NCBI GenBank assembly: GCA_003979345.1
Contig: RYVZ01000022.1
Location: 1 to 58,223, forward strand
DNA length: 58,223 bases
Reading direction: 5' to 3'
From: Lachnospiraceae bacterium
Lineage (GTDB): Bacteria > Bacillota > Clostridia > Lachnospirales > Lachnospiraceae
The notes beneath the pieces are model-generated. The model saw nothing but the letters and a program-made list of their open reading frames with translations, was not told the origin of the DNA and did not search any database. Each line of letters starts with the position of its first letter. Position 1 is the stretch's first letter. The translations under genes were made by a program, and so were the position numbers. This document shows positions 50,266 through 58,223 of the stretch, in pieces.

Positions 50266-51315
50266 TTATTTCGCCGCGATCGCTGCCTTTAAGCTCTCGG
50301 TAAGCTGCGGAACGATCTTGTTTAAGTCACCGACGATACCGTAGTCAGCCACGTCAAAGATCGGTGCGTCCTCATCCTTGTTGATCGCAACAATAATGTC
50401 GGACTCTTCCATACCCGCTACGTGCTGGATCGCGCCGGAAATACCGATTGCAAAATACACGTGGGGACGAACGGTCTTGCCGGTCTGTCCTACCTGTAAG
50501 TCCTTCGGCTTCCAGCCTGCATCGACAACCGCACGCGAGCAGGATACCGTACCGCCAAGCACTGCCGCAAGATCCTCTAAGATCTTGAAGTTCTCAGGCG
50601 TACCGACGCCTCGTCCGCCGGATACAAGAATCTTCGCATCCATAATGTCAACCGTATCGGTAACTGCCTTTACCACGTCTTTGATCGTCACATATCTGTT
50701 GTTCGGCGTAAAGCCCGGATTAAACTCCTCAACGACTGCCTTCGCACCCTTTACCGGCTCGATCTTCTGCATAACGCCGGGACGAACCGTCGCCATCTGC
50801 GGACGGTTGTTCGGACATGCGATCGTAGCAATTGTATTACCGCCGAATGCCGGACGCGTCATGAGAAGCTGATTATGTTTCTGCTCCGCTTCCTTACCGG
50901 GAACCGCCACAAGGGGAAAATCACCGATATCAAGCTGTGTACAGTCTGCCGTTAAGCCGGTCGCCACTCTTGCGGATACGGTCGGTCCTAAGTCACGGCC
51001 GATTGCCGTTGCGCCCACAAGCATGATCTCCGGTTTATATTTGTTGATGACTTCTGCAAGCGCATGTGCATACGGCTCTGTTCTGTAATCCTTTAACTCC
51101 GGATCATCCACAACAATGACCTTGTCCGCACCGTACTCCGCAAGCTGATCTGCCAGATCCTTGATGCCGGAACCAAGCAGAACAGCCGTTACTTCTTCTT
51201 TCAAATCGCCTGCAAGCTGTTTTGCCTTACCGAGAAGCTCAAATGCAATGCTGCTGATCTCGTTGTCAACCTGCTGCGCGAACACATATACTCCCTTATA
51301 TTCTTCTAAATTCAT
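50266..51315 (-). CDS. etfA: Electron transfer flavoprotein alpha subunit
   Basis: 349 residues. FAD-domain motifs: VSGGRGVGTPENF, SRAVVDAGWKPKDLQVGQTGKTVRPHVYFAIGISGAIQH. With EtfB and butyryl-CoA dehydrogenase it forms the electron-bifurcating complex that couples crotonyl-CoA reduction by NADH to ferredoxin reduction in butyrate-producing anaerobes. Last gene of the operon; its 3' end is copied at 47591-47712. Confidence 0.97.
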   Translation of the reverse strand: MNLEEYKGVYVFAQQVDNEISSIAFELLGKAKQLAGDLKEEVTAVLLGSGIKDLADQLAEYGADKVIVVDDPELKDYRTEPYAHALAEVINKYKPEIMLVGATAIGRDLGPTVSARVATGLTADCTQLDIGDFPLVAVPGKEAEQKHNQLLMTRPAFGGNTIATIACPNNRPQMATVRPGVMQKIEPVKGAKAVVEEFNPGFTPNNRYVTIKDVVKAVTDTVDIMDAKILVSGGRGVGTPENFKILEDLAAVLGGTVSCSRAVVDAGWKPKDLQVGQTGKTVRPHVYFAIGISGAIQHVAGMEESDIIVAINKDEDAPIFDVADYGIVGDLNKIVPQLTESLKAAIAAK

Positions 51316-51440
51316 GGTTATTACCCTGCTCCTTTCTCGCTGTTAAACATTTCTTAACGTAACAGTTCTCCGCGCCGTTTGCAAAGGCGCTCCGCCATGT
51401 ATTTACCTGCTGCCGCAATCCTCATGACCGAACTGTCTGC

Positions 51441-52226
51441 TTAGATCACATGCTTCTCCTGCAGCTTGCCTACGATATAGCTGACTGCATCTTCCGGTGA
51501 ATCGGGAACAACCTTCTCGCCCGCGCCCTTGCGCACCTTGTCGGAAGCTTTCGCGATCTTGGTCGGGGAACCTGCAAGACCGAGGTTGGAATCATCCACA
51601 TCCTTTAAGTCCGCTCTGCCCCATGTCGTGATCTCTGCCGCGCATGCGTCAAAGATTCCGCCCGGAGTCATGTAACGCGGCTCGTTTAACTCGGATAATG
51701 CCGTGATCAGGCAGGGCATCTGTGCCTCTAAAATATGATATCTGTCATCATACTGACGCTGTACCGTCACTTTATTTCCGTCTACCGTGATCGCCTGTGC
51801 ATAGGAGATTACGGGAATGCCGAGGTGTTCTGCAATCTGCGGTCCAACCTGTGCGGTATCGCCGTCGATCGCCTGACGTCCCGTGATGATCAGGTCATAC
51901 TCAAGATTTCTGATCGCACCTGCGATCGTTGTAGAGGTAGCCCATGTATCGGCACCGCCCAATACTCTGTCCGTTACAAGGATACCCTTGTCCGCGCCCA
52001 TCGCGATCGCCTCGCGGAGCACGTCTGCCGCCTTGGGAAGTCCCATCGTAAGAACCGTTACCTCAGCACCATACTGATCTTTTAAGCGGAGCGCTGCTTC
52101 TAATCCTGCCTTGTCATCGGGATTCATAATGGCAAGCATTGCACCTCTGTCAAGTGTTCCGTCCGGATTGAACTTTACGCCGCCCTTGGTATCCGGAACC
52201 TGTTTAATACAAACGATGATTTTCAC
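51441..52226 (-). CDS. etfB: Electron transfer flavoprotein beta subunit
   Basis: 261 residues. Starts MKIIVCIKQVPDTKGGVKFNP; GADKGILVTDRVLGGADTWAT and ITGRQAIDGDTAQVGPQIAEHLGIP are family motifs, the latter binding the nucleotide. The expected start has AGGAGGTAAATTATC upstream. Partner of EtfA; gene order bcd-etfB-etfA is standard. Confidence 0.97.
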   Translation of the reverse strand: MKIIVCIKQVPDTKGGVKFNPDGTLDRGAMLAIMNPDDKAGLEAALRLKDQYGAEVTVLTMGLPKAADVLREAIAMGADKGILVTDRVLGGADTWATSTTIAGAIRNLEYDLIITGRQAIDGDTAQVGPQIAEHLGIPVISYAQAITVDGNKVTVQRQYDDRYHILEAQMPCLITALSELNEPRYMTPGGIFDACAAEITTWGRADLKDVDDSNLGLAGSPTKIAKASDKVRKGAGEKVVPDSPEDAVSYIVGKLQEKHVI

Positions 52227-52239
52227 GATAATTTACCTC

Positions 52240-53406
52240 CTATTTTAATAAGTCAGAAGAAATAACCATACGCTGAACTTCAGAAGTTCCCTCGTAGATT
52301 TCCGTAATCTTAGCGTCACGCATCATTCTCTCTACATCGTATTCTCTGATGTAGCCGTAACCGCCGTGAAGCTGTACGCACTTCGTCGTCACTTCCATTG
52401 CAACTTCCGCCGCATAGAGTTTCGCCATTGCCGCTTCCACGGAATAGGAAATCTTCGGATTCTTTGCGTACTCTGCCTTCTTCATGGCTGCCTTATAAAC
52501 CAAAAGCTGCGCTGCCTGCACCTTGGTTGCCATATCCGCGAGCTGGAACTGCGTATTCTGGAACGCGCCGATGCTTCTGCCGAACTGCTTTCTTTCTTTT
52601 ACATAGTTTACGGTCGTCTCCAGCGCGCCTTCCGCGATGCCGAGCGCCTGTGCCGCGATACCGATACGTCCACCGTCAAGCGTATGCATTGCGATATTGA
52701 AGCCCTTGCCCTGCTGTCCTAAAAGATTTGCCTTCGGAATACGGCAGTCCGTGAAGATCAGCTCGTAGGTGGAAGATCCGCGGATACCCATCTTGTTCTC
52801 CTTCGTACCGAAGGTAAAGCCGGGTGTTCCTTTTTCTACGATAAACGCGGAGATCTCCTTGAGCATCTTGCCGCGCTTTTCAATCTTTCCGGTTACGGCA
52901 AAGATGACATAGACGTCCGCTTCTTTTCCGTTTGTAATAAAGCACTTGGAACCGTTTAAGATCCACTCGTCGCCGTCAAGGACCGCTTTGGTCTGCTGTC
53001 CCTGCGCATCGGTTCCTGCTCCCGGCTCCGTTAAGCCGAATGCGCCTAACTTCTCACCTTTAGCAAGCGGGATCAGATATTTTTCCTTCTGCTCCGGCGT
53101 TCCGTATGTCTGAATCGGATCGCAACAAAGGGAGGTATGTGCGGAAACGATAACGCCGGTCGTTCCGCAGACTTTGGAAAGTTCCTCAACACACATCGCA
53201 TAGGTCAGCGGATCACAGCCCTGTCCGCCGAACTCCTTCGGAACGGGAATGCCCAAAAATCCGTATTTTGCCATCTTGTCCACGGTGACTCTCGGGAACT
53301 GCTCGTTCTCATCGACCTCCTGTGCAAGAGGCTTTACTTCTTTTTCAGCGAAATCTTTGAATAACTGTCTCGCCATTTCATGTTCTTTGCTTAACGTGAA
53401 ATCCAT
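52240..53406 (-). CDS. bcd: Butyryl-CoA dehydrogenase (short-chain acyl-CoA dehydrogenase)
   Basis: 388 residues. Reduces crotonyl-CoA to butyryl-CoA with electrons from EtfAB. Signatures FGLTEPGAGTDAQGQQTKA, GGRIGIAAQALGIAEGALE and GGYGYIREYDVERMMRDAKITEIYEGTSEVQ; the Glu in IYEGTSE is the catalytic base. Ends 13 bp before etfB. AT ribosome site GGAGG upstream. Confidence 0.97.
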   Translation of the reverse strand: MDFTLSKEHEMARQLFKDFAEKEVKPLAQEVDENEQFPRVTVDKMAKYGFLGIPVPKEFGGQGCDPLTYAMCVEELSKVCGTTGVIVSAHTSLCCDPIQTYGTPEQKEKYLIPLAKGEKLGAFGLTEPGAGTDAQGQQTKAVLDGDEWILNGSKCFITNGKEADVYVIFAVTGKIEKRGKMLKEISAFIVEKGTPGFTFGTKENKMGIRGSSTYELIFTDCRIPKANLLGQQGKGFNIAMHTLDGGRIGIAAQALGIAEGALETTVNYVKERKQFGRSIGAFQNTQFQLADMATKVQAAQLLVYKAAMKKAEYAKNPKISYSVEAAMAKLYAAEVAMEVTTKCVQLHGGYGYIREYDVERMMRDAKITEIYEGTSEVQRMVISSDLLK

Positions 53407-53463
53407 GATTTTATTCCTCCATATAAATTTAATGACATGCTCTTGTGATCAACTTCGGCAGTC

Positions 53464-54306
53464 TTACTTTTTGCTGTAATCAAAGAATCCTTCGCCGGTC
53501 TTCTTGCCAAGCTTGCCTTCTGCAACCATCTTCTTTAACAGCGGCTGCGGCGCATACTTCTCATCCTTCGTCTCATTGTAAAGCACTTCCATGATTGCAA
53601 GGCAGATGTCTAAGCCGATCAGATCGCCCAAGTGTAACGGTCCCATCGGATGGGATGCACCGAGCTGCATCGCGATATCAATATCCTCTGCGGAAGCGGT
53701 TCCGGCATCAAGCACGCCAATTGCTTCATTGACCATCGGGATCAAAATTCTGTTGACGACAAAGCCCGGAGCCTCTTTCACTTCAACCGGAGTCTTGCCG
53801 ATCTCTGTCGCGATCGCCTTAATCTTATCTACCATCTCCTGCGGCGTATTCTCTCCCTTAATGACTTCCACGAGCTTCATTCTGTCTGCCGGGTTAAAGA
53901 AATGCATACCGATCATCGGTCTGTCTAAGCCTTCTCCGATCTTCGTGATGGAAAGGGATGAGGTATTGCTTGCAAACATGCAGTCCTTCTTTACGATTCC
54001 CATCAGCTCTTTGAATATGTTCTGCTTGATCTCAAGCTTCTCAAGCGCAACCTCCACGATCAGATCACACTCTCCGCAGATATTGTTCAGACCGGTCGTG
54101 ATCTTGCTCATGATCTCGTCCGCTTTTTCCTGCGTGATCTTCTCTTTTCCCACAAGGAAATTCATGTTCTTTAAGATCTTCGCTTTGCCGCCCTCAGCAT
54201 ACTCCTCCTTGATGTCGCAGAGGCATACCTCGTAACCGTCCGTCATTGCAAATGCCTGCGCAATACCGGAACCCATCGTTCCTGCGCCGATAATACCTAC
54301 CTTCAT
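53464..54306 (-). CDS. hbd: 3-Hydroxybutyryl-CoA dehydrogenase
   Basis: 280 residues. NAD(P)-binding GIIGAGTMGSGIAQAF at the N terminus, catalytic His in MIGMHFFNPADRMKLVEVI, and TPVEVKEAPGFVVNRILIPM. Reduces acetoacetyl-CoA to 3-hydroxybutyryl-CoA. Third gene of the operon. Confidence 0.97.
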   Translation of the reverse strand: MKVGIIGAGTMGSGIAQAFAMTDGYEVCLCDIKEEYAEGGKAKILKNMNFLVGKEKITQEKADEIMSKITTGLNNICGECDLIVEVALEKLEIKQNIFKELMGIVKKDCMFASNTSSLSITKIGEGLDRPMIGMHFFNPADRMKLVEVIKGENTPQEMVDKIKAIATEIGKTPVEVKEAPGFVVNRILIPMVNEAIGVLDAGTASAEDIDIAMQLGASHPMGPLHLGDLIGLDICLAIMEVLYNETKDEKYAPQPLLKKMVAEGKLGKKTGEGFFDYSKK

Positions 54307-54374
54307 GTTGTTTCCTCCTTTAATTTTCCTTACGGCTGATACGCCGTTATATACTCTTTTGGCTTAATTCGTGA

Positions 54375-55151
54375 TTAGTTATTCGTGAAGTTCTTCTCTT
54401 TTCTCTTTTCGAGGAAAGCGGTCATGCCTTCGACCTGATCATGCGTCTCAAAGCAGTCGCCGAACAATTTCTCCTCGATCACGATCGCCTCGTCCATGCA
54501 TACATCCAGTCCGTCATTAATCGCCTTCTTGCAGTTGCGGACAGCGATCGGTGCGTTTTTCGCAATGCCTGCCGCCATCTTCTCCGCCTGTGCCATCAGC
54601 TCTTCCTGCGGATAAACGGCATTCACAAGACCGATCCGGTATGCCTCGTCCGCCTTGATATTCCTTGCCGTATAAATGAGCTGTTTTGCCATGCCTGCGC
54701 CGACTAATCTTGCCAGTCTCTGTGTTCCGCCGAATCCCGGTGTAATACCCAAACCTACTTCCGGCTGTCCGAAGACCGCGTTATCGGAGCAGATCCTGAT
54801 ATCGCAGCTCATGGAGAGCTCGCAGCCGCCGCCAAGCGCAAAACCGTTGACTGCCGCGATGACCGGAACCGGAAGCGTCTCCAGCTTGCGGAATACATCA
54901 TTGCCCTTCTTGCCAAACGCTTCACCCTCTGCCTTGGTAAGGGAACTCATCTCGCCGATATCCGCTCCCGCAACGAATGACTTCTCACCTGCGCCGGTCA
55001 GTACGAGACATCTGACTGTGGCAAGATCCACGCCGTCGATCACCGCGTTCAGCTCGTCGAGTACTGCGGAATTTAATGCGTTTAACGCTTCGGGCCGGTT
55101 GATCGTGATCACGCCGACCGCTTCTTTTTGTTCATACAATACAAATGCCAT
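54375..55151 (-). CDS. crt: 3-Hydroxybutyryl-CoA dehydratase (crotonase)
   Basis: About 258 residues from 55151 (MAFVLYEQKEAVGVITINRP; AAAGGA ten bases upstream; the longer frame to 55217 overlaps the leader hairpin). Crotonase motifs AGADIGEM, GFALGGGCELSMSCDIRI and GQPEVGLGITPGFGGTQRLARLVG, including the two catalytic Glu. Dehydrates 3-hydroxybutyryl-CoA to crotonyl-CoA. Second gene of the operon. Confidence 0.96.
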   Translation of the reverse strand: MAFVLYEQKEAVGVITINRPEALNALNSAVLDELNAVIDGVDLATVRCLVLTGAGEKSFVAGADIGEMSSLTKAEGEAFGKKGNDVFRKLETLPVPVIAAVNGFALGGGCELSMSCDIRICSDNAVFGQPEVGLGITPGFGGTQRLARLVGAGMAKQLIYTARNIKADEAYRIGLVNAVYPQEELMAQAEKMAAGIAKNAPIAVRNCKKAINDGLDVCMDEAIVIEEKLFGDCFETHDQVEGMTAFLEKRKEKNFTNN

Positions 55152-55219
55152 GATATCTGATTCCTTTCTTGATTTGAATATTTCACAGATGTTTGTGGAA
55201 AATAATTCTATACGCACAG

Positions 55220-55251
55220 TTAGGAGAACACCCGGACAGGTATTCTCCTAA
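55220..55251 (-). other. Intercistronic hairpin between thl and crt
   Basis: Arms TTAGGAGAA and TTCTCCTAA with a 14-nt loop, no T-tract. It sits after the thl stop and may affect differential stability of the operon mRNA. Confidence 0.5.
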
Positions 55252-55272
55252 TGGTTTCCTGATACAAATTAC

Positions 55273-56454
55273 TTAGTCACGCTCCACGATGGTTGCGCAA
55301 CCCATGCCGCCGCCGATGCAGAGTGTCGCAAGACCTTTCTTCGCATCCCTCTTTTCCATCTCATGAAGCAGCGTCACAAGGATACGGCATCCGGATGCAC
55401 CGACAGGATGTCCGAGTGCAATAGCTCCGCCGTTGACATTCAATACATCGTTGCTGAAGCCTAAATCCTTCTGTACTGCAAGAGACTGTGCTGCAAATGC
55501 CTCGTTTGCTTCGATCAGATCGAAATCGTCGATCTTCATGCCGGCTTTCTCCATTGCCTTTCTCGTAGCAGGCACGGGTCCGACACCCATGATGGACGGA
55601 TCGACACCGCCGAGTGCGCCCGCAACAAATGTCGCCATCGGCTTTACGCCAAGCTCCTTTGCCTTTTCCTCACTCATCACAACGATCGCTGCCGCACCAT
55701 CGTTGATACCGGACGCGTTTGCCGCCGTTACGATGCCGTCCGGCTTAAATGCGCCGCGCAGTTTGGAAATGCTTTCCTTCGTCACGCCCGCACGCGGTCC
55801 CTCGTCGGTATCCACGATCACGGTTTCTTTCTTTTTCTTTACTTCGACCGGAACAATCTCATCCTTGAACTTGCCTTCCGCCATCGCCTTCTCGCATTTC
55901 TGCTGGGACCATGCCGCAAACTCGTCAAGCTGCTCGCGGGTCAGTCCGTACTGCTCCGCAACGTTCTCCGCCGTAATACCCATATGATAATCGTTAAACG
56001 CATCCCACAATGCGTCATTTACCATGGTATCCACTAATTTTCCGTTGTTCATTCTGTAACCGTAGCGTCCCTGCATTACTGCATAAGGAGCCATGGACAT
56101 GTTCTCCATACCGCCCGCAACAACAATATCCGCATCGCCTGCCGCAATCATCTGTGCCGCCATGTTCACGCAGTTTAATCCCGAACCGCATACCACATTG
56201 ACCGTGACAGCAGGGGTCGTAACCGGCAGACCTGCCTTAATGGATGCCTGACGCGCTACGTTCTGTCCGAGTCCTGCCTGAATCACGCAGCCCATATATA
56301 CATGATCGACAGCATCTGCAGGAACACCCGCTCTGCTTAAAGCTTCCTTGATAACGATGGAACCAAGAACCGGTGCCGGCGTTGTGCTGAGCGCCCCGCC
56401 CATTGTGCCGATCGCCGTACGGCATGCACCTGCCAAAACAATTTTCTTTGCCAT
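55273..56454 (-). CDS. thl: Acetyl-CoA C-acetyltransferase (thiolase)
   Basis: About 393 residues from 56454 (MAKKIVLAGACRTAIGTMGG; AGGAGGGATTAGCA upstream). Nucleophile Cys in VVCGSGLNCVNMAAQ, then GGMENMSMAPY, GHPVGASG and the second Cys in CIGGGMGCATIV. Condenses two acetyl-CoA to acetoacetyl-CoA, first step to butyrate. First gene of the six-gene operon; promoter just upstream. Frame open to 56565 without a site. Confidence 0.96.
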   Translation of the reverse strand: MAKKIVLAGACRTAIGTMGGALSTTPAPVLGSIVIKEALSRAGVPADAVDHVYMGCVIQAGLGQNVARQASIKAGLPVTTPAVTVNVVCGSGLNCVNMAAQMIAAGDADIVVAGGMENMSMAPYAVMQGRYGYRMNNGKLVDTMVNDALWDAFNDYHMGITAENVAEQYGLTREQLDEFAAWSQQKCEKAMAEGKFKDEIVPVEVKKKKETVIVDTDEGPRAGVTKESISKLRGAFKPDGIVTAANASGINDGAAAIVVMSEEKAKELGVKPMATFVAGALGGVDPSIMGVGPVPATRKAMEKAGMKIDDFDLIEANEAFAAQSLAVQKDLGFSNDVLNVNGGAIALGHPVGASGCRILVTLLHEMEKRDAKKGLATLCIGGGMGCATIVERD

Positions 56455-56536
56455 TGCTAATCCCTCCTGATTTGATAATAAGCCCTTTTCGGGCATGTCA
56501 ATGATTGTTATTTTTTTATCATTGCACCCTGCTGAT

Positions 56537-56565
56537 ATTCTAACATAGCGTCCGGAGTTTTGCAA
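56537..56565 (-). promoter_or_regulatory. Promoter of the butyryl-CoA operon
   Basis: Minus strand: TTGCAA, 17-bp spacer, TAGAAT, leader of about 75 nt. The hairpin at 56587-56613 lies upstream of it. Confidence 0.75.
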
Positions 56566-56586
56566 CGAAAAGTGGCAGGGATAACG

Positions 56587-56613
56587 AGGGAAAATTCCCT
56601 TGAATTTTCCCCT
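56587..56613. other. Inverted repeat upstream of the thl promoter
   Basis: AGGGAAAATTC and GAATTTTCCCCT around CCTT. It could be a terminator remnant or regulatory site; no T-tract on the minus strand. Confidence 0.4.
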
Positions 56614-56677
56614 GAAAAAACAGCTTCACGCATTTTACCCTGCAAAATTTGCATGTACATCATTTACCCTTGTTATT

Positions 56678-56830
56678 TTATGCTGCTGCTTTTCCTTCTG
56701 CCCTTCCCCGGCAGATGCCCTCCTCCAAGGTCCGCAATTCCTCCGTTGCGGCATTCTCCTTTGTGGTATGCTCCATATACTGTAACAACTGCCTTAAGCT
56801 CTCCGGCGGATCCCCTGTAAAGTTGCTGTT
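56678..56830 (-). pseudogene. Rpn-type (PD-(D/E)XK) transposase-like C-terminal remnant
   Basis: The minus strand reads NFTGDPPESLRQLLQYMEHT, then TKENAATEELRTLEEGI and a stop. LLxYMEHTTxENA is typical of the C-terminal part of recombination-promoting nuclease/putative transposase proteins. In-frame stops close upstream and no start: a fragment. Confidence 0.55.
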
Positions 56831-56889
56831 TCACGCCGCCCCTTATGTTTCTGTAGAACAGCGCGCCGTCTTATCCACAAAAACGACCG

Positions 56890-57882
56890 TCAGTCCTGCT
56901 CTCTTTCAAAGCTCAGGACCTCCCCCGTTAACGCGTCCACATCGCAGGCATATTCGATCCGTCCGACAAGCCACTCCACTTCATATTCAGCGCGCCCATC
57001 GTCATAGTCTAATTTTGTTTTCAGATACTGCGCCTCCGTCTCTGTAATATCCGCATAGGCAAGTGCAATCTGCTCCGCCTCCTCCGCGCTGATCATATCC
57101 CCCGCAGGCTCAGCTCCCCCGTGTCCGCCGTGAATTGCTTCATGATCATAAGAGAGGACTTCTCCTGTCTGCGCATCAATATCGTAATCATACTCTGTGC
57201 TGCCGCTGTGAAACTCCACCTCATATTTCCAGTACCCGTCGTCATAATCCAAACGTGCATGTTTGAAACGCACATCGTCCTCCTGCAGTCCCGCATGAGC
57301 AAGCGCCGCCTGTTTAGCCGCATCTGCGCCAATATACTGCTGTTCCGCCTGCTGCGTACCCTGTCCTGCCTGTCCGTTGTGCTGCGTACCCTGTCCTGTG
57401 CCGTTTTGAACGGCATCCTCCGGGGACTGCGCGCCGCTCTGCGTCCCGGCACCCGATCCGTCCTGTCCCTCCGCCGCCTCAGACGTCGGAGTCACACCGC
57501 TCTCCGCCGTCCCTTGTCCCAATTCCGGGGGCAGAATCTCTTCGGGCACCGCCGCAAGATCATATTCCCCCGTCTCGCAGTTCATGGAAAGGATCTCCCC
57601 CGTCTCCGCGTCAACCGTATAATCATACTCCGCCGTACTGCATAAAAACTCTATCTCATAGCAGGAGGTACCACCATCCGAATTTAACCGAATCCTCACA
57701 AATCTCGCATCCTGCTCAGAAACACCCGCATTCTCAAGGACAATCGATCTGACTTCCCCAACGCCAAGAGCGTCTCCTTTCTTTGCACCGCATCCCGCGG
57801 ACATCACAAGTACACAGGAAAGTGCCGCAAAAAAAGGGAATTGCTTCCGCCGTTTCCTGTTTTTGCCTGTTACGTTCCACAT
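56890..57882 (-). CDS. Lipoprotein with three PepSY-type domains
   Basis: 330 residues. Signal peptide with lipobox MSAGC (Cys about residue 31). Three repeats of the PepSY pattern: VRIRLNSDGGTSCYEIEFLCSTAEYDYTVDAETGEIL, ARLDYDDGYWKYEVEFHSGSTEYDYDIDAQTGEVL, and TKLDYDDGRAEYEVEWLVGRIEYACDVDALTGEVL, each preceded by a helix. A Gln/Gly-rich linker at about residues 125-180 separates the first from the others and contains a 30-bp duplication. Surface-anchored; PepSY domains are thought to bind or inhibit peptidases. Not linked to the thl operon. Confidence 0.9.
   Translation of the reverse strand: MWNVTGKNRKRRKQFPFFAALSCVLVMSAGCGAKKGDALGVGEVRSIVLENAGVSEQDARFVRIRLNSDGGTSCYEIEFLCSTAEYDYTVDAETGEILSMNCETGEYDLAAVPEEILPPELGQGTAESGVTPTSEAAEGQDGSGAGTQSGAQSPEDAVQNGTGQGTQHNGQAGQGTQQAEQQYIGADAAKQAALAHAGLQEDDVRFKHARLDYDDGYWKYEVEFHSGSTEYDYDIDAQTGEVLSYDHEAIHGGHGGAEPAGDMISAEEAEQIALAYADITETEAQYLKTKLDYDDGRAEYEVEWLVGRIEYACDVDALTGEVLSFEREQD
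57351..57410 (-). repeat. 30-bp in-frame duplication in the PepSY lipoprotein gene
   Basis: Units 57351-57380 and 57381-57410 share GCTGCGTACCCTGTCCTG; they encode part of the Gln/Gly linker. Confidence 0.8.
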
Positions 57883-58044
57883 GATTCATCTTCCTTTCCG
57901 GCGGATTTCACCGCCGCCTCTCCATCAGATTAGGCTGTCTGCCAAAAGGCTGTCTGCTCCATTTCATTATTCCAGTTATCTCATTATATGTCAAGATTCC
58001 ACGCGCTTCTATGACTGATATTTCTTCGAGACACATCTCTGCAG

Positions 58045-58155
58045 CCGCTGACCCTTTCAAATCCATCACTGCGACCGCTGTCTCTTCCAATTTCATCACT
58101 GTGGCTGTCGTCCCTTCCAATCTCATCACCGAGACCGGTATTCCTCCACTGCCGG
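58045..58155. repeat. 30-bp tandem repeat beyond the 3' end of the right-edge gene
   Basis: Units 58045, 58075 and 58105 plus a partial fourth. Core CTTCCAATTTCATCACTG. An open frame across it (57908-58183) would encode decapeptides such as VMKLEETAVA, but this is probably a by-product of the repeat. Confidence 0.75.
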
Positions 58156-58223
58156 ATCGCTCATAGGCACGCTGCGGATCCATTCCCTTGTATCGCCGAC
58201 CTTTTCCACCGCGCTGCGGTAGC
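58126..58223 (-). CDS. C-terminal end of an unidentified protein (5' end outside window)
   Basis: The minus strand from the right edge reads YRSAVEKVGDTREWIRSVPM, then SDPAVEEYRSR and a TGA. Composition is protein-like and the last codons enter the 30-bp repeats. Too short to assign; another frame across this region is also open. Confidence 0.4.
   Translation of the reverse strand, partial: YRSAVEKVGDTREWIRSVPMSDPAVEEYRSR

Noticed and set aside
57908..58183. 91-residue open frame on the minus strand
   Set aside because: It is carried by the 30-bp tandem repeat and has no ribosome site; the other frame that stops at 58126 looks more like a real gene end.

Overview
The window comes from a Gram-positive, butyrate-forming Clostridium, most likely a member of the Lachnospiraceae. 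Three things point there: a complete crotonase-type butyryl-CoA operon (thl-crt-hbd-bcd-etfB-etfA, 50.3-56.5 kb) plus phosphate butyryltransferase and butyrate kinase (22.6-24.7 kb); consensus sigma-A promoters and strong AGGAGG-type ribosome sites; and families typical of gut Firmicutes (ECF vitamin S components behind FMN riboswitches, ROK regulators, BlaR1/BlaI). No rRNA, tRNA, CRISPR array or prophage was recognised.

Layout. 1-4.6 kb: tandem duplication of a terminator-promoter-small secreted protein-lipoprotein unit that runs off the left edge. 4.6-13.5 kb: housekeeping genes on the minus strand (ispD, ribonuclease Z, rimI, a YcxB-like protein, a RibU-type S component with FMN riboswitch, tex). 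13.7-18.3 kb: small membrane proteins, a putative zinc metallopeptidase, and a second FMN riboswitch/S component. 18.5-24.7 kb: prfB with its programmed frameshift, secA, and ptb-buk. 24.8-31.2 kb: a chemotaxis receptor and an amino-sugar/phospho-glycoside cluster (GH4, BadF-type kinase, ROK regulator, nagB) behind a palindromic operator. 31.2-36.6 kb: an AT-rich island with a transglutaminase-like secreted protein, a membrane protein and a TPR/YD-repeat protein next to a tyrosine recombinase flanked by inverted core-type sites. 36.6-39.9 kb: small acetyltransferases, a ParB-like protein and unknowns. 39.9-45.2 kb: GH2 and GH13 glycosidases. 45.3-50.2 kb: a patchwork of small modules bounded by duplicated gene 3' ends (DUF3791/DUF3990 cassette, FakA-like domain, BlaI/BlaR1). 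50.3-58.2 kb: butyryl-CoA operon, a transposase-like remnant, a PepSY lipoprotein and a truncated gene.

How the parts work together. The butyryl-CoA operon condenses and reduces acetyl-CoA to butyryl-CoA; Ptb and Buk convert this to butyrate and ATP. GH2, GH13, GH4, NagB and the BadF-type kinase feed sugars and amino sugars into glycolysis.

The most notable signal is at 34.9-36.5 kb. A tyrosine recombinase gene is bracketed by two 29-bp sites (26/29 identical, identical 7-bp centres) in inverted orientation. A near-consensus promoter inside the segment points out of its right end, into a terminator. Inversion would aim that promoter at the neighbouring surface-protein operon, which shows no clear promoter of its own. 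This looks like a self-contained phase-variation switch. Two genome-wide habits are also visible: in-frame minisatellite insertions inside otherwise ordinary enzymes (IspD, BadF-type kinase, GH2), and modules flanked by copies of a neighbouring gene's 3' end.
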